This document shows, one piece after another, positions 1-7,075 of a stretch of DNA of 15,578 nt. The position numbers and the translations under genes were made by a program. Below the pieces are notes generated by a model, which ran no database searches, was not told the origin of the DNA, and saw only the letters and a program-made list of their open reading frames with translations. Source of the DNA: Ilumatobacteraceae bacterium. Lineage in GTDB: Bacteria; Actinomycetota; Acidimicrobiia; Acidimicrobiales; Ilumatobacteraceae. The stretch spans positions 1 to 15,578 of the forward strand of contig JANQZQ010000103.1 in the NCBI GenBank assembly GCA_030728545.1. The letters are read 5' to 3'. Position 1 is the first letter of the stretch. Every line of letters begins with the position of its first letter.

Positions 1-642
1 AGTGTCGCGGCCGCGCGGGGCGAGCTGAGCGACGCCTTGCAACACCACCAAGGCTGTTAGCACCATCAGCACGGGGCGTCGTGATCGCCAACCAATTTCC
101 CGGCGGCGCATCCACAGTTCTGCCCAGACGCCGGCGAAGAGAAAGATCCACAACGCCAAACCCAACGGCCCAACCAGTCGCACGAGCTGGGCGAGTCGGG
201 TATCTGCCACGCTGAGAGCCAAGCCAGCCAACGGCACACCACCGAATGGTGTGACAAAGCGCAAGCACTCCACCAACACATGGGCAGCTGCGCGAGTTGC
301 AAAGTGTGCGGTGCGTGATGGGGCCTTCTGGATGTGTCGCGACGACGCACGTTGGTTGATGGCACTGGCGACGATGGCGGCAACACCGTGCAGGACGGCA
401 AACAACAATGGCGCCACAACGAAGCCGCCAGGCACGAGTTGCCACATCCAGCCCATGGCCGGAGCCAACCAACCCCAAGCAAAAAGTAGGCCCAACAAAA
501 ACTGCACACGTGGGCGTGACGGTGCACGTTCGCTAGCCACGATGTAGCACGCCAACCCAGCAAACACGAGCGGCCACAACGACAATGGCGGTAGCCCAAG
601 TGCTACGAGCACACCACCGAATAGTGCCAACAAATAGTGCAT
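1..642 (-). CDS. lnt: Apolipoprotein N-acyltransferase (Lnt), N-terminal part, cut by window edge
   Basis: Lnt transfers a fatty acyl chain from phospholipid to the N-terminal cysteine of apolipoproteins, the last step of lipoprotein maturation at the membrane. Read on the minus strand from the ATG at 642, the frame is open for 214 codons and leaves the window at base 1. The product begins MHYLLALFGGVLVALGLPPL, then SLWPLVFAG, FAWGWLAPAMGWMW and VECLRFVTPFGGVPLAG, ending in a segment around LVGPLGLALWI. This order of hydrophobic segments, with the G-x-PP-x-x-x-WPL start and the (W/V)-E-x-x-R...G.P motif, matches the membrane domain of Lnt. The C-terminal nitrilase-like catalytic domain would lie beyond the window, so activity cannot be judged. 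The start ATG shares one base with the TAA of the upstream M48 protease gene (TAATG), which suggests translational coupling. lgt lies about 900 bp away, which supports the call. Alternative: another multi-pass protein of similar topology, which I think less likely. Confidence 0.75.
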   Translation of the reverse strand, partial: MHYLLALFGGVLVALGLPPLSLWPLVFAGLACYIVASERAPSRPRVQFLLGLLFAWGWLAPAMGWMWQLVPGGFVVAPLLFAVLHGVAAIVASAINQRASSRHIQKAPSRTAHFATRAAAHVLVECLRFVTPFGGVPLAGLALSVADTRLAQLVRLVGPLGLALWIFLFAGVWAELWMRRREIGWRSRRPVLMVLTALVVLQGVAQLAPRGRDT

Positions 643-1532
643 TACGCCCGACCGTATTGACGCAGGTACAACGCCAGCTTGTTGATGCGCAGTCGCATCG
701 GTGGGTGCGACTCAAAAATGCGCTGCCAAACGTTGCCGCGATCAGTGCGCTGAGCGCCGGCATCCCAGTTGCGCATGGCCGCCAGCAGATGGTTGCCAAA
801 ACCCAGCTGGGCTGCCCGTCGGTCGGCGTGAAACTCGGTGGCTCGACTTGCGGCATTGCCCAGCAGCGTTGCGAGCGACACATTCAGCATGAGCAACCAT
901 GAAGCCACATGCAAAAATGCAGCCACAAACAAACCGAGGGCATGTAAAAGCGGTATCCGCTGGGCAAACGCGATTGTTGCATTTTCGGCAACGCCTCGCA
1001 GACGCATACCAACACGCGACAACACGGTGATCGGCAAAATCATCCACTGCGTGATGGTGAGAGCAACGGTGTGTAAGCCGAGGTGATGGCTGAGTTCATG
1101 GGCGAGCACCCCAGAGAGTTGTTTGCTATCGAGCTGTTCGATGGCCTGCGATGAAACAACCACGAGATGTCCGCCGCAGGCAAACGCATTCAACGACTCG
1201 GTATCCACCACAGCCAGCACGAACTGACGTCGTTGCAGTTTGTTGCGCTGCACGATCGGCTGCCACGATTCAGCAAGGATCGCTTGTTCGCGACTGGTGG
1301 GGTTGCGCGCTCCGAGCAGTCGCATGAGCACGAATCGTTGTACGGGTCGAGAAAACAACAAGATGAACAACGAAAAGAGCGAACCAACGAACAGCCAATA
1401 ATTCACCTTGCCCCACCAGCCGAATGGCAACCACACGACGCTGGCAGTCACCAACCAGGCGGGCAAGAGGGCAATGATTGCGGTAACTCCGGTGAGTGCT
1501 GACCATTCAAATCTCAGCGAACGACCGGACAC
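642..1532 (-). CDS. M48-family membrane metallopeptidase (HtpX/Ste24-like)
   Basis: This is a predicted zinc-dependent membrane protease. With the GTG start at 1532 the product is 296 aa. Two hydrophobic segments occupy roughly residues 12-60. The zinc motif HELSH (H145, E146, H149) follows VLA, and further hydrophobic segments flank residues 162-225. The third zinc ligand is probably E233 in TEFHAD, which is the usual M48 second motif, and the C-terminus has SHPPMRLR as in M48 proteases. The start is uncertain: the frame stays open upstream to GTG 1571 and ATG 1619, but those would run into the lgt coding region on the other strand. GTG 1532 leaves 25 bp between the two divergent start codons. 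The gene is followed by lnt with a 1-nt overlap. The substrate is unknown. Family proteases handle membrane protein quality control or peptide maturation, and the lipoprotein neighbours may be coincidental. Confidence 0.85.
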   Translation of the reverse strand: MSGRSLRFEWSALTGVTAIIALLPAWLVTASVVWLPFGWWGKVNYWLFVGSLFSLFILLFSRPVQRFVLMRLLGARNPTSREQAILAESWQPIVQRNKLQRRQFVLAVVDTESLNAFACGGHLVVVSSQAIEQLDSKQLSGVLAHELSHHLGLHTVALTITQWMILPITVLSRVGMRLRGVAENATIAFAQRIPLLHALGLFVAAFLHVASWLLMLNVSLATLLGNAASRATEFHADRRAAQLGFGNHLLAAMRNWDAGAQRTDRGNVWQRIFESHPPMRLRINKLALYLRQYGRA

Positions 1533-1557
1533 GCATCGTGAAACTAGCGTGAGAACG

Positions 1558-2418
1558 ATGCAGTGGCTCACCTCGCTCCCCAGCCCATCAACTGGCGTGC
1601 TCGAACTCGGGCCGCTCAACCTCAGTGCCTACGGGTTTGTTATCGCTCTGGGTGCAATTGCTGGCACCTGGCTATTGGGGCGTCGACTCGAGCAACGCGG
1701 CTGGGGCACCAGAGATGATGCGAGCGCTATTGCAATGACGGCAGTTCCCGCAGGTGTAGTTGGGGCGCGGTTGTATCACGTGATCACTGACTGGGAGCGA
1801 TTCGATGGACGTCTGGTCGATGCGTTGAAGATTTGGCAAGGCGGCCTCGGCATCTGGGGCGGCGTCGTGGTTGGTGTGCTAGCTGGTTTGTGGGTTGCCA
1901 GACGTCGGGGTCTTGATGTGGCCAACACATTCACGGCAGTTGCACCGGCATTGCCACTTGCCCAAGCAATCGGCCGTTGGGGCAACTGGTTTAATCAAGA
2001 ACTCTTTGGCCGCCCCACTACTTTGCCCTGGGGTCTAGAGATTGACGCCAAACATATTCCCGATGGTTACGAACTTGGCACGCTGTTTCACCCAACCTTT
2101 TTGTATGAGTCACTCGGCAACTTGGTGCTGGTGGTGTTGCTGTTGCAGATCGAGCGACGCCGCAACCTGCGCCCAGGCATGTTGTTTCTTTGCTACACGG
2201 CGGGGTACACCTTGTTGCGTTTCTTTGTCGAGGGTTTGCGCATCGACCCGGCAAAGTCGGGAGGCGGTTTGCGACTCAATCAGTGGACGTCGTTGGCGGT
2301 GTTTACGACCTCGGTCGTTTTGTTGATCGTGATGGGGCGCAAGAAAGCCGTTACACAATCAACCGCTACTCAATCAGCCGCAGACGCTCAGCCAACTCCT
2401 CCGGAACAATCGGAGTAA
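1558..2418 (+). CDS. lgt: Prolipoprotein diacylglyceryl transferase
   Basis: Lgt transfers diacylglycerol from phosphatidylglycerol to the lipobox cysteine of prolipoproteins, the first step of lipoprotein maturation in the cytoplasmic membrane. From ATG 1558 the product is 286 aa, normal for the family. The Lgt signature GRWGNWFNQELFG is at residues 139-151, including R140, N143, N146 and E148. Other conserved points are Y25 in SAYGF, H74 in RLYHV, the GGLGIWGG glycine stretch, and LRFFVEGLR at 220-228. Several hydrophobic segments fit a seven-helix protein. The frame is open back to 1408, but the added 50 residues are polar, unlike Lgt, and lie opposite the protease gene. GTG 1549 is also possible. 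I see no clear Shine-Dalgarno sequence. The last roughly 25 residues form a polar tail rich in T, Q, S, A and P, whose DNA overlaps the 3' end of galT on the other strand by 53 nt. Confidence 0.95.
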   Translation: MQWLTSLPSPSTGVLELGPLNLSAYGFVIALGAIAGTWLLGRRLEQRGWGTRDDASAIAMTAVPAGVVGARLYHVITDWERFDGRLVDALKIWQGGLGIWGGVVVGVLAGLWVARRRGLDVANTFTAVAPALPLAQAIGRWGNWFNQELFGRPTTLPWGLEIDAKHIPDGYELGTLFHPTFLYESLGNLVLVVLLLQIERRRNLRPGMLFLCYTAGYTLLRFFVEGLRIDPAKSGGGLRLNQWTSLAVFTTSVVLLIVMGRKKAVTQSTATQSAADAQPTPPEQSE

Positions 2419-3232
2419 AGAACTCGTTGGTTGCCACTTCGGCAGCAGCGATGTAACGCATCACATTCGCAGCCCGCCATGGCGAGACAACTTCGACGTT
2501 GAACCACGCTTCACGCAATCCCGAAATTTCGTCGATGCGGTGCTGGTTGAGTGTCGGTTGTTGGTTGAACCACATCATGGTGGGCGCTGGCTGACCATAT
2601 AGTCGTTCAATTCGCTGCAGAACGTTTTGCAGAATGCCGCCGAAGTTTCGTCGTTGGTCGGCATTGAGCGCGACCAAACTTGTGAGTCGCTCGGTGGGCG
2701 CAATCTCGACTGCTACTGGGTACGGCGATGCGCTCGGCACGGTGGCGACCCATCCGTTATGTTCAACGACGAGTCGGTCACTCGTGATATCTGGTTTCCA
2801 GCCAGCAGTCAGCCGGCGGCGTGGGCGATCAGGCACGTGGTCAAATGCGTAAATCTGCCCGTGGGGGTGATCGATGGTGGCACCCACCTCGCGACCAGAG
2901 TTTTCAAAGATAAGCACGTAGTCAACATCGTCGCGGGCACCGAGTGCACTGGTGCGTTGCGCCCAGAGCTCGATGAGTTCTGCCAACTGGTGCGGCGCAA
3001 GCGTGCTGAGGCGTTCGTCGTGGGCGGATGTGTACAGCACGACTTCACATCGATCATCGGGCATCGGCGGCCACCGGTTGGGTATCGACTTGACCGTGTA
3101 TGGCTCTGATGCCTCAATGCCGCCAACACAAAATGGGCAACTCGTGGCTGGCAGATTCGGCCGTTGTTGCCGCGCTGCCACCACGTGCACCACCGTGTCA
3201 AGCCACGGATCCACGCGCACATTGCGCATCAC
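2366..3232 (-). CDS. galT: Galactose-1-phosphate uridylyltransferase
   Basis: GalT swaps UMP between UDP-glucose and galactose-1-phosphate in the Leloir pathway (cytoplasm). The 288-aa product carries the catalytic HPHGQ motif (H122-P-H124-G-Q126) inside GATIDHPHGQIYAF, which is diagnostic for the family. CPFC at 32-35 is the N-terminal metal-binding pair, and FENSG at 109-113 is also conserved. It is somewhat shorter than the 330-350 aa common in this family, but both halves appear present. Start: GTG 3232 shares one base with the TAG stop of the ABC ATPase gene upstream, and an in-frame ATG at 3229 is an equally good choice (TAGTGATG). It is therefore probably co-transcribed and coupled with that ATPase. 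The alpha-galactosidase at 4959-7064 would supply galactose, which makes a coherent alpha-galactoside pathway. Galactokinase and GalE are not in the window. Confidence 0.93.
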   Translation of the reverse strand: MMRNVRVDPWLDTVVHVVAARQQRPNLPATSCPFCVGGIEASEPYTVKSIPNRWPPMPDDRCEVVLYTSAHDERLSTLAPHQLAELIELWAQRTSALGARDDVDYVLIFENSGREVGATIDHPHGQIYAFDHVPDRPRRRLTAGWKPDITSDRLVVEHNGWVATVPSASPYPVAVEIAPTERLTSLVALNADQRRNFGGILQNVLQRIERLYGQPAPTMMWFNQQPTLNQHRIDEISGLREAWFNVEVVSPWRAANVMRYIAAAEVATNEFFTPIVPEELAERLRLIE

Positions 3233-4299
3233 TATGCAGACACCCGCAATCCCGAGTCGGCATCAAAGACGTGTAACGAGTTGGGTTTAGCGCGCAAAGA
3301 CACTCGCGAGTTTTGAGTGAGACGCGAGAGACCAGGAGCCCGCGCGATAACGCGGTCTTTGCTCGGAGTATCGAGTGTGCAGTGAAGGTATGAATCGCTA
3401 CCGAGTTCTTCGATGAAATCAACAACCGCTGCTGAGCCATCACTGCCAGTTAGCTCTAATCCTTCGGGTCGGACTCCGACAATCACACTGTTGGAAGTGG
3501 TACTACCTGGAATGATGTCGGCATTGACCCCTGCAAACGAGACGGTGTTGTTGGCTGCTTGGCAGGGCACCATATTCATCGCAGGCGACCCGATGAAACC
3601 AGCGACGAACACGTTGATGGGATTCGAAAAGAGTTCCTGTGGTGATGCAACTTGTTGCAAGATGCCGTCCTTGAGGACGGCAATTCGGGTCCCCATTGTC
3701 ATGGCTTCCACCTGATCATGGGTGACGTAAATCGTGGTGACAGCAAGTTGCCGCTGCAACTCAGCCACTTGGGTACGAGTTTGTACTCGCAGCTTGGCAT
3801 CAAGATTGGAAAGCGGTTCGTCCATCAAGAAGACCTCAGGTTCACGCACGATTGCTCGCCCCATTGCAACGCGCTGACGCTGGCCACCGGAAAGTTTGGC
3901 AGGCTTGCGCTCCAGCAGGTCGGAGAGGTCCAACATGCGTGCGGTTTCTTCGACGCGCTGTTTGATTTCTGCTTTTTCAATGTTGTTGATCTTTAAGTTG
4001 AAGCCAATGTTTTCAGCCACCGTCATATGGGGGTACAAGGCGTAGCTCTGGAATACCATCGCGATGTTTCGGTCTCTCGGTGCCAGGTCGGTGACGTCGT
4101 TATCGCCGATACTGATTGAACCCGAGTCAAAGATTTCGAGACCCGCAATCATGCGTAACAACGTCGACTTGCCACAACCCGATGGTCCAACGAGTACGAG
4201 AAACTCACCGTCTTCTACAGCCAAGTCCACGTTGTTTACTGCCGGACGATTCATCCCAGCAAAGTGTCGAGTGGCCTGTGTAAGGCGAACTGCTGACAT
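3232..4299 (-). CDS. Carbohydrate ABC transporter ATP-binding protein (MsmK/UgpC/MalK type)
   Basis: This is the cytoplasmic ATPase subunit that powers sugar import through CUT1-family permeases. The 355-aa product has Walker A GPSGCGKST (38-46), Q-loop Q84 in VFQSYALYPHMTV, signature LSGGQRQR starting at 136, Walker B VFLMDEP (156-162), and H-loop H194 in YVTHDQVEAMT. A C-terminal regulatory/OB-fold region follows from about residue 235, including VGVRPEGLEL. The sequence is typical of MsmK/UgpC/MalK proteins and appears intact. Start ATG 4299 has a good Shine-Dalgarno GGGAG 7 nt upstream. galT follows with a 1-nt overlap. The permease genes that would be its natural partners across the intergenic region are broken (4408-4962), so it may now serve permeases encoded elsewhere, as known for the multitasking MsmK and MsiK ATPases. 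That role is inference, and the exact sugar is unknown. Confidence 0.95.
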   Translation of the reverse strand: MSAVRLTQATRHFAGMNRPAVNNVDLAVEDGEFLVLVGPSGCGKSTLLRMIAGLEIFDSGSISIGDNDVTDLAPRDRNIAMVFQSYALYPHMTVAENIGFNLKINNIEKAEIKQRVEETARMLDLSDLLERKPAKLSGGQRQRVAMGRAIVREPEVFLMDEPLSNLDAKLRVQTRTQVAELQRQLAVTTIYVTHDQVEAMTMGTRIAVLKDGILQQVASPQELFSNPINVFVAGFIGSPAMNMVPCQAANNTVSFAGVNADIIPGSTTSNSVIVGVRPEGLELTGSDGSAAVVDFIEELGSDSYLHCTLDTPSKDRVIARAPGLSRLTQNSRVSLRAKPNSLHVFDADSGLRVSA

Positions 4300-4306
4300 G
4301 ATGGAA

Positions 4307-4311
4307 CTCCC
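4307..4311 (-). promoter_or_regulatory. Ribosome binding site for the ABC ATPase gene
   Basis: On the minus strand GGGAG lies 7 nt upstream of the ATG at 4299. It supports that start codon and is one of the clearest Shine-Dalgarno sites in the window. Confidence 0.7.
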
Positions 4312-4355
4312 TTTTGGTGAACTAGATATCGACTTGAGATGTCACTACCACCGTA

Positions 4356-4369
4356 GACGCGTTCGCGTC
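4356..4369. promoter_or_regulatory. Inverted repeat GACGCG-TT-CGCGTC, candidate operator
   Basis: Perfect 6-bp arms flank a 2-bp centre. The site begins 57 bp upstream of the ABC ATPase start (4299) and lies before the permease remnants on the other strand. Its place between divergent sugar genes fits an operator for a sugar-responsive repressor of the LacI type, but no regulator gene is in view. A short palindrome like this can also occur by chance in GC-rich DNA. The stretch 4300-4407 otherwise holds only the ribosome binding site and unassigned promoter sequence. Confidence 0.3.
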
Positions 4370-4407
4370 GCCTTTGGCAGAACCAATTTCTATGACTCGT
4401 AGGTTAC

Positions 4408-4563
4408 GACACCGAAACCATTGACCCAACAGTTCGCGATGCTGCAGCTGTTGACGCTGCCACTGAATGGTTCTTGTTCCGTGGAGTCGTTCTGCTGGCC
4501 ATGCGCCCAGTGAACATCGTTGTGATCATGATTGTGATTGAGTCGCTTCAAGTAGTTGATGCC
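4408..4563 (+). pseudogene. Remnant of MalF-like sugar ABC permease (EAA-loop region)
   Basis: In the frame starting at 4408 the translation includes DPTVRDAAAVDAATEWF followed by RPVNIVVIMIVIESLQVVDA. This is the conserved cytoplasmic EAA loop of a MalF-type permease (normally EAA-x-x-DGA, then a hydrophobic segment ending in a SL/SF-x-V/x-FD motif). The glycine of the DGA motif is alanine here. Only about 50 residues remain of a protein normally near 290-310 aa. The roughly 240-aa N-terminal part has no room between here and the ATPase gene, and the C-terminal helix is lost where MalG-like sequence begins in another frame. I infer it is a relic left after deletion of a substrate-binding protein gene and most of malF. 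Recognition rests on motif memory, not a database search. Confidence 0.75.
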
Positions 4564-4567
4564 AGAA

Positions 4568-4962
4568 GAGTTCGGAATCTTCAACTACGCCTATGCAATT
4601 TCTCGCATGCAGCTGCCCACGTATTTGTGGAATTCGTTCATCATCACCATTCCAGCCGTCTGCTTCACGCTGCTGTTGTTCACGATAGGGAATACTCTTC
4701 GGCCATAGCTCGTGTTTATCCCTGTGTTCGAGATACATCCCAACATTGGTGGCTTGGTCGGTAATCAAAGATTTCTCGACGCCTCCCCTGGGGCCTGATA
4801 TTTTTCATGTCACCTTTCAGTTGGGATTTGCCACATTCGTATTGCCGAGTTACATGAAAACTATTCCCAAGGTGATTTCCGAGTCGGTCTAGCCATATCG
4901 TGTTGTTTGTGTTGCACAAACAATTTGTGTCTGGCCTGACTCTCGGCGCCACCAAGGGATGA
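4568..4962 (+). pseudogene. Remnant of MalG-like sugar ABC permease, frameshifted and internally deleted
   Basis: Successive blocks in three frames line up in order with one MalG-type permease. Frame 2, 4568-4705, reads FGIFNYAYAISRMQLP and YLWNSFIITIPAVCFTLLL, then hits TAG at 4706. The same frame continues as LVFIPVFEI (4709-4735). Frame 3, 4791-4892, reads FHVTFQLGFATFVL and SYMKTIPKVISES, then TAG. Frame 1, 4894-4962, reads HIVLFVLHKQFVSGL and TLGATKG, then TGA. The last block is the classic MalG C-terminus (…GLT-x-GA-x-KG). The N-terminal part, the end of the EAA motif and a stretch of some 60 residues are missing, so sequencing error alone cannot explain it. The final TGA (4960-4962) overlaps the alpha-galactosidase ATG (4959), which shows that malG and the alpha-galactosidase gene once formed a coupled operon. 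No product of use is expected. Confidence 0.85.
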
Positions 4963-7064
4963 CTCGCGTGGTGCGTTTGGAACATGACGATGTATGTGTC
5001 GTCGTTGATGTGTCGGGTGGAGTGCCGGCGATAATGCACTGGGGTGCTGCACTTGGCACGGTTGACACCGACACCTTCGCAGCACTCACCAACCGTCCGA
5101 CAACGCACGGCTCGTTGGATGTGGTGCCTGCGTTGCAGATCGTGCCGCAGCATTCACTTGGCTCACTGGCCCGCCCGGGGTTGGCCGGGCATCGCCCAGG
5201 TGGTCGCGATTGGGCGCCGCGGTTTACAACATGCTCAGCGCAAGTAACGAGCCACTCAATAGATACGTCGTCGCGCGACGAGGTGGCACGACTGCGACTT
5301 GACACACGAATCGAACTCACCAAATCGGGTGCGTTGCGGGTGAGTGCAGTTGTCACCAACGAGGGTGACTCGCGCTATTTGTTAGACGCGCTCACCGTGT
5401 CGTTGCCGGTGCCAGCGCAGGCGCAGGATCTCATTACGTATTCGGGACGTTGGGCCCGCGAATCCACCACTCACCGACACGCGATGCACCACGGCGCATG
5501 GACGACAGAGAATCGCACGGGTCGCACTTCTCACGAGTATCCACCAATGCTGTGGTGGTGTGGCACCGATGCCCGTGAGTGGTCGGGCGAGGTGTGGGGT
5601 TGTCATCTCGAGTGGAGCGGTAATCATGCGTTGCTTGCCGAAGTGTTGCCCGATGGTCGCAGGTATGCACAACTTGGGGAGTTATTGCTGCCTGGTGAGG
5701 TGTGTCTTGACCCAGGCACTTCGTATGCCTCGCCAGTAGTGGTTGGTGCATACAGTGCCGAAGGTTTGACACCTGCCAGTTGGGAGATGCACCGCACCGC
5801 ACGCAGCCACAGCGCAAGTGCACCAAAGCCGCGCAAGGTGTTGCTCAACACGTGGGAAGCCACTTACTTTGATCACGACACCAAAAAGTTGTGCGCGCTT
5901 GCCGATGCTGCTGCTGCGATAGGTGTCGAACGTTTTGTGTTGGACGACGGGTGGTTTGGGGCGCGACGCCATGATCGTGCTGGGTTGGGCGATTGGGTGG
6001 TGTCGAGCGAGGTGTATCCCGCAGGCCTCGAGCCGCTTATCAACCATGTGGCTGCACTCGGAATGGACTTCGGTATTTGGGTGGAACCCGAAATGGTGAA
6101 TCTAGATAGCGATGTGTTGCGGGCACATCCCGACTGGGTGTTGCACGCGCCCGATTATGAACCGGTACTGGCGCGCCACCAGTTGGTGCTTGATCTGACC
6201 AACGATGCGGCATACGCACATGTGCTTGGTCAACTCGATGCGTTGTTGCGCAATCATCGAATTGCGTTTGTGAAGTGGGACATGAACCGACCACTCATTC
6301 ACGCAACGTCGGCCGATGGTGCTGCAGGTGCGCATCGCCAAACGATGGCGTTCTACCGACTCGTTGATGAGTTGCGCGCATCCCACCCCCATGTGGAGTT
6401 TGAATCGTGTGCATCGGGTGGTGGGCGAATCGACCACGGTGTGCTGCAACGCATGCACCGTGTGTGGACTAGCGATTGCATCGACCCGCTCGAGCGCCAG
6501 CGCATCCAGCGCGGGGTGGGCATGTGGGTGCCCAACGAGATGTTGGGTATGCATGTTGGTGCTCGTCGGTCGCACACCACTGGGCGTTCGCACAGTATTG
6601 AGCTGCGCACGCTCACCGCATTGTTTGGCTGGATGGGTGTGGAATGTGACCCACGCCAACTCAACGACCACGAACAACGAGTGCTCGGCGAAGCGATTGC
6701 GTTGCACAAAAAACATCGAGCTTTGCTGCATGCAGGCGATGCAGTTCGCTTCGACCTCGACGATGACACCGCGTTGGCGCACGGTGTGTATGCAGTTGAT
6801 CGCAGTGAAGCACTCGTGGCTTATATTCAGATGGCCACTGCACCGTCGCTCGTGGTGCCGCGCTGGCGTATTCCTGGCCTTGACCCCGAGCGCAAGTACA
6901 CCGTGACGCATGTGCCGCTCGGGCAGCACGTCGGCATTGGCCGCTCGCTGCCCGATTGGATGACCGCCCCCATCGTTTGCTCAGGGCGCGACCTAGCGGT
7001 TATCGGCCTGCAGCCCCCGAGTATGTGGCCCGAATCGGGCATGCTCGTGCATCTGCGCTCGTAG
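4959..7064 (+). CDS. Alpha-galactosidase, glycoside hydrolase family 36
   Basis: This enzyme releases galactose from alpha-galactosides such as melibiose or raffinose. The 701-aa product has no signal peptide (starts MTRVVRLEHDD), so it should be cytoplasmic. Order: N-terminal beta-sandwich domain to about residue 285, then the catalytic barrel from RKVLLNTWEATYF (292 on), with FVLDDGWFG (326-334), GIWVEPEMVN, the nucleophile D441 in KWDMNR, SCASGGGR (483-490) and the acid/base D506 in TSDCIDPLERQR, then a C-terminal beta domain. All key GH36 residues are present and the length is normal (about 700-740). The ATG overlaps the stop of the broken malG (ATGA). AAGGG abuts the start codon with no spacer, so initiation was probably by coupling. 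It should work with GalT; importer genes beside it are decayed. The C-terminal PESGMLVHL is typical of the family. Confidence 0.95.
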   Translation: MTRVVRLEHDDVCVVVDVSGGVPAIMHWGAALGTVDTDTFAALTNRPTTHGSLDVVPALQIVPQHSLGSLARPGLAGHRPGGRDWAPRFTTCSAQVTSHSIDTSSRDEVARLRLDTRIELTKSGALRVSAVVTNEGDSRYLLDALTVSLPVPAQAQDLITYSGRWARESTTHRHAMHHGAWTTENRTGRTSHEYPPMLWWCGTDAREWSGEVWGCHLEWSGNHALLAEVLPDGRRYAQLGELLLPGEVCLDPGTSYASPVVVGAYSAEGLTPASWEMHRTARSHSASAPKPRKVLLNTWEATYFDHDTKKLCALADAAAAIGVERFVLDDGWFGARRHDRAGLGDWVVSSEVYPAGLEPLINHVAALGMDFGIWVEPEMVNLDSDVLRAHPDWVLHAPDYEPVLARHQLVLDLTNDAAYAHVLGQLDALLRNHRIAFVKWDMNRPLIHATSADGAAGAHRQTMAFYRLVDELRASHPHVEFESCASGGGRIDHGVLQRMHRVWTSDCIDPLERQRIQRGVGMWVPNEMLGMHVGARRSHTTGRSHSIELRTLTALFGWMGVECDPRQLNDHEQRVLGEAIALHKKHRALLHAGDAVRFDLDDDTALAHGVYAVDRSEALVAYIQMATAPSLVVPRWRIPGLDPERKYTVTHVPLGQHVGIGRSLPDWMTAPIVCSGRDLAVIGLQPPSMWPESGMLVHLRS

Positions 7065-7075
7065 CATTATTTCTC

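Noticed and set aside
1408..1557. 50-residue N-terminal extension of lgt from an upstream start
   Set aside because: The extra residues are polar and unlike Lgt, and they lie opposite the M48 protease coding region; ATG 1558 gives the normal family length and N-terminus.
4474..4764. Open frames across the pseudogene region (96 aa plus; 80 and 145 aa minus at 4526-4768 and 4716-5153)
   Set aside because: Only the start of the plus frame is meaningful, as the MalF relic; the rest and both minus frames show no family motif and are chance openings over decayed permease DNA or the GH36 gene.
6102..6929. 275-aa minus-strand open frame
   Set aside because: Lies wholly inside the GH36 gene opposite conserved catalytic motifs; composition rich in H, C and R is typical of an antisense shadow.
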